From Flavihumibacter stibioxidans (lineage in GTDB: Bacteria; Bacteroidota; Bacteroidia; Chitinophagales; Chitinophagaceae), in contig NZ_MBUA01000031.1 in assembly GCF_014332695.1 (NCBI RefSeq), positions 1-64,000 on the forward strand: a DNA stretch of 64,000 bases, given 5' to 3'. Shown piece after piece: positions 63,139 through 64,000 of this stretch. The notes under the pieces were generated by a model, which searched no databases, was not told where the DNA came from, and was given only the letters and a program-made list of their open reading frames with translations. Position 1 is the first letter of the stretch, and each line of letters opens with the position of its first letter. The translations under genes and the position numbers were made by a program.

Positions 63139-63169
63139 CAAAGGTACAAATTTGAAGGCCTTTACCAAA
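63139..63169 (-). promoter_or_regulatory. ahcY promoter (Bacteroidota -33/-7)
   Basis: On the minus strand TTTG (63169-63166), a 19-bp spacer and TACCTTTG (63146-63139) form an exact consensus promoter. The -7 part and flanks (63137-63152) are identical over 16 bp to those of gcvP (24718-24733). The expected leader is short (about 20 bases to the ATG at 63115). Confidence 0.75.
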
Positions 63170-63223
63170 AAGGGTTGAAAATTCATATCAGGATTTCTTA
63201 GATTGTGTAAACAATTCAAGGCC

Positions 63224-63526
63224 ATGATCGCATATGATACTTTATCGCAAGCTGTGAACGGGCTGAAGGAGCGGGGTTATAATATCGATTTCAATCTGTC
63301 TTTCGATTGCATCGTTTGTCATGAAACGCCTATCAACCTGATGCCTTCCGAGTTTGAAATTGTGGAGGTTCACCGCTTCGAAGGAATGACTAACCCTTCA
63401 GATTCATCCATTCTTTTTGCAATTGAGTCAAAACACGGGCATAAGGGGGTTCTGGTAAATGCCTATGGCATCTATTCGGACCCCATTAGTGACGAAATGA
63501 TCAAAAAGCTTTCGATACATCACTAA
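63224..63526 (+). CDS. Small conserved protein (often labelled PRPP synthetase-like)
   Basis: This 100-residue cytosolic protein (start ATG 63224; TTG at 63203 is less likely) has a recognisable pattern found in short Bacteroidota proteins: LSFDCIVCHETPINLMPSEF, VHRFEGMTNPSDSSILFAI and KGVLVNAYGIYSDPISDEM. Some databases label such proteins phosphoribosylpyrophosphate synthetase, but they are far too short and lack PRPP motifs. The true function is unknown. Two Cys in CIVC may bind metal. The next gene on the minus strand ends 7 bp away. Confidence 0.78.
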   Translation: MIAYDTLSQAVNGLKERGYNIDFNLSFDCIVCHETPINLMPSEFEIVEVHRFEGMTNPSDSSILFAIESKHGHKGVLVNAYGIYSDPISDEMIKKLSIHH

Positions 63527-63532
63527 GGGATA

Positions 63533-64000
63533 TCAGGCACCGGTAAGTTTTTTGACCAATTCTTCAATTTCCAGGTTGTATTTTTCAATCTGGCTGTTGA
63601 ACTCATCTGTGTCATTTGAAATTGCCCGATGGGTTAATTCATACACCTTAATTCGCAGGTCACAGTAACGTTGCAGGCTCATGTTTTTTTGTTTAAGCTC
63701 ATCCGGTATATCCAGTCTTTCAATCTCTGTCAATACCTGTTTTGCTTCATTCCAATAATATACCCCTCTTTCAGTCAGCTCATACAACAGGTTTTCCCTG
63801 TTCTCCGTATTGACACCATACACTTCCAATGCAGATTTTTCGAGCATGGCAAACCGTTTCATTTTTTCCTCATAAATACCAATGTGATCGGTTACTGTCT
63901 GAAATACCATTGTTATGATCAACAGGAAACCCACGGTCAGGCCGATGGTCGTATTCCTCAGAAGGCTCCTGTTAAATGGTTCGGAAATGGAGTGGGCATA
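63533..64000 (-). CDS. Membrane protein with helical C-terminus (5' part outside window)
   Basis: The frame is open to the window edge (64000), so the start lies upstream, outside the window. The visible part begins with a hydrophilic stretch (SISEPFNRSLLRN), then one membrane helix (TTIGLTVGFLLIITMVFQTV) and about 115 residues of mainly helical, charged sequence (MKRFAMLEKSALEVYG, LTEIERLDIPDELKQKNMSL, YNLEIEELVKKLTGA). A GTG at 63934 falls inside the helix and is not the true start. No family is recognised. Confidence 0.7.
   Translation of the reverse strand, partial: YAHSISEPFNRSLLRNTTIGLTVGFLLIITMVFQTVTDHIGIYEEKMKRFAMLEKSALEVYGVNTENRENLLYELTERGVYYWNEAKQVLTEIERLDIPDELKQKNMSLQRYCDLRIKVYELTHRAISNDTDEFNSQIEKYNLEIEELVKKLTGA

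Noticed and set aside
63116-63200. SAH or SAM riboswitch in front of ahcY.
   Set aside because: The mapped consensus promoter leaves only about 20 bases of leader, too short for either aptamer.
63203-63526. Annotation of the small protein as phosphoribosylpyrophosphate synthetase.
   Set aside because: The product is about 100 residues and lacks the PRPP-binding motif; the label looks like a propagated database error.

Overview
The window is a 64 kb stretch of ordinary, gene-dense chromosome from a Bacteroidota bacterium, most likely a member of the Chitinophagaceae or a close relative. Evidence: promoters of the Bacteroidota type (TTTG, 19 bases, TAnnTTTG) upstream of icd and ahcY; many Bacteroidota-typical families (DUF2452, DUF2911, DUF3857, DUF4197, DUF4268, DUF4421-like, LVIVD lipoprotein, Nramp-Usp fusion, eukaryote-like NADP isocitrate dehydrogenase); lipoproteins and secreted proteins in abundance; and two ECF sigma operons. 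I see no rRNA, tRNA, insertion sequence, integrase, phage module or CRISPR array. Both ends cut through a gene.

Layout. 1-2.3 kb: 3' end of a tail-fibre-like repeat protein and a small secreted protein, closed by a bidirectional terminator. 2.3-7.4 kb: isocitrate dehydrogenase, a tandem pair of Crp/Fnr-like regulators, and an Nramp-Usp metal transporter with its DtxR/MntR-type repressor. 7.5-11.7 kb: lipoprotein, alpha-glucan phosphorylase homologue lacking the cofactor lysine, RCK-type potassium channel, PKD-like secreted protein. 11.7-25.4 kb: FKBP isomerase, DUF4197 protein, MFS transporter, ABC-F ATPase, serine hydrolase, lactonase, DnaJ-like protein, polysaccharide deacetylase, glycine decarboxylase, YkgJ protein. 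25.4-34 kb: CPA2 antiporter, a folK / deoxynucleoside kinase / MFS operon, and sppA followed by an ABC permease and two small envelope proteins. 34.2-38.0 kb: a four-gene unit made of an ECF sigma factor, a protein that appears to run from the cytoplasm through the inner membrane to an outer-membrane barrel, an LVIVD lipoprotein and a second barrel-like protein. 38-49.7 kb: queG, two DUF3857 transglutaminase-like proteins, a catalytically degraded serine hydrolase, clpB, an SRAP protein, a decayed YdeI/DUF1905 pseudogene, a DsbA-like protein and queD. 49.8-64 kb: amphipathic helical protein, lipoprotein, guanine deaminase, a second ECF sigma/anti-sigma pair, NlpC/P60 peptidase, half-size TauE/SafE, ppa, phoH, SET-domain protein, DUF2452 protein, cysM, DUF4268 protein, GH20 hexosaminidase, and ahcY.

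Genes are packed very tightly. Three convergent pairs share a single TTAA as both stop codons and two abut as TGATCA, so terminators must sit inside the opposing gene; a clear example (hexosaminidase terminator inside the DUF4268 gene) is visible. Several genes have the -7 box only 4-8 bases before the ATG, suggesting leaderless mRNAs. Most genes are housekeeping (one-carbon/methyl cycle: gcvP, ahcY; cysteine synthesis: cysM; folate and queuosine: folK, queD, queG; stress: clpB, SRAP). The strongest candidate for an undescribed system is the ECF sigma/trans-envelope barrel operon at 34.2-38.0 kb. The most striking non-coding element is a perfect 48-bp palindrome at 61733-61780.
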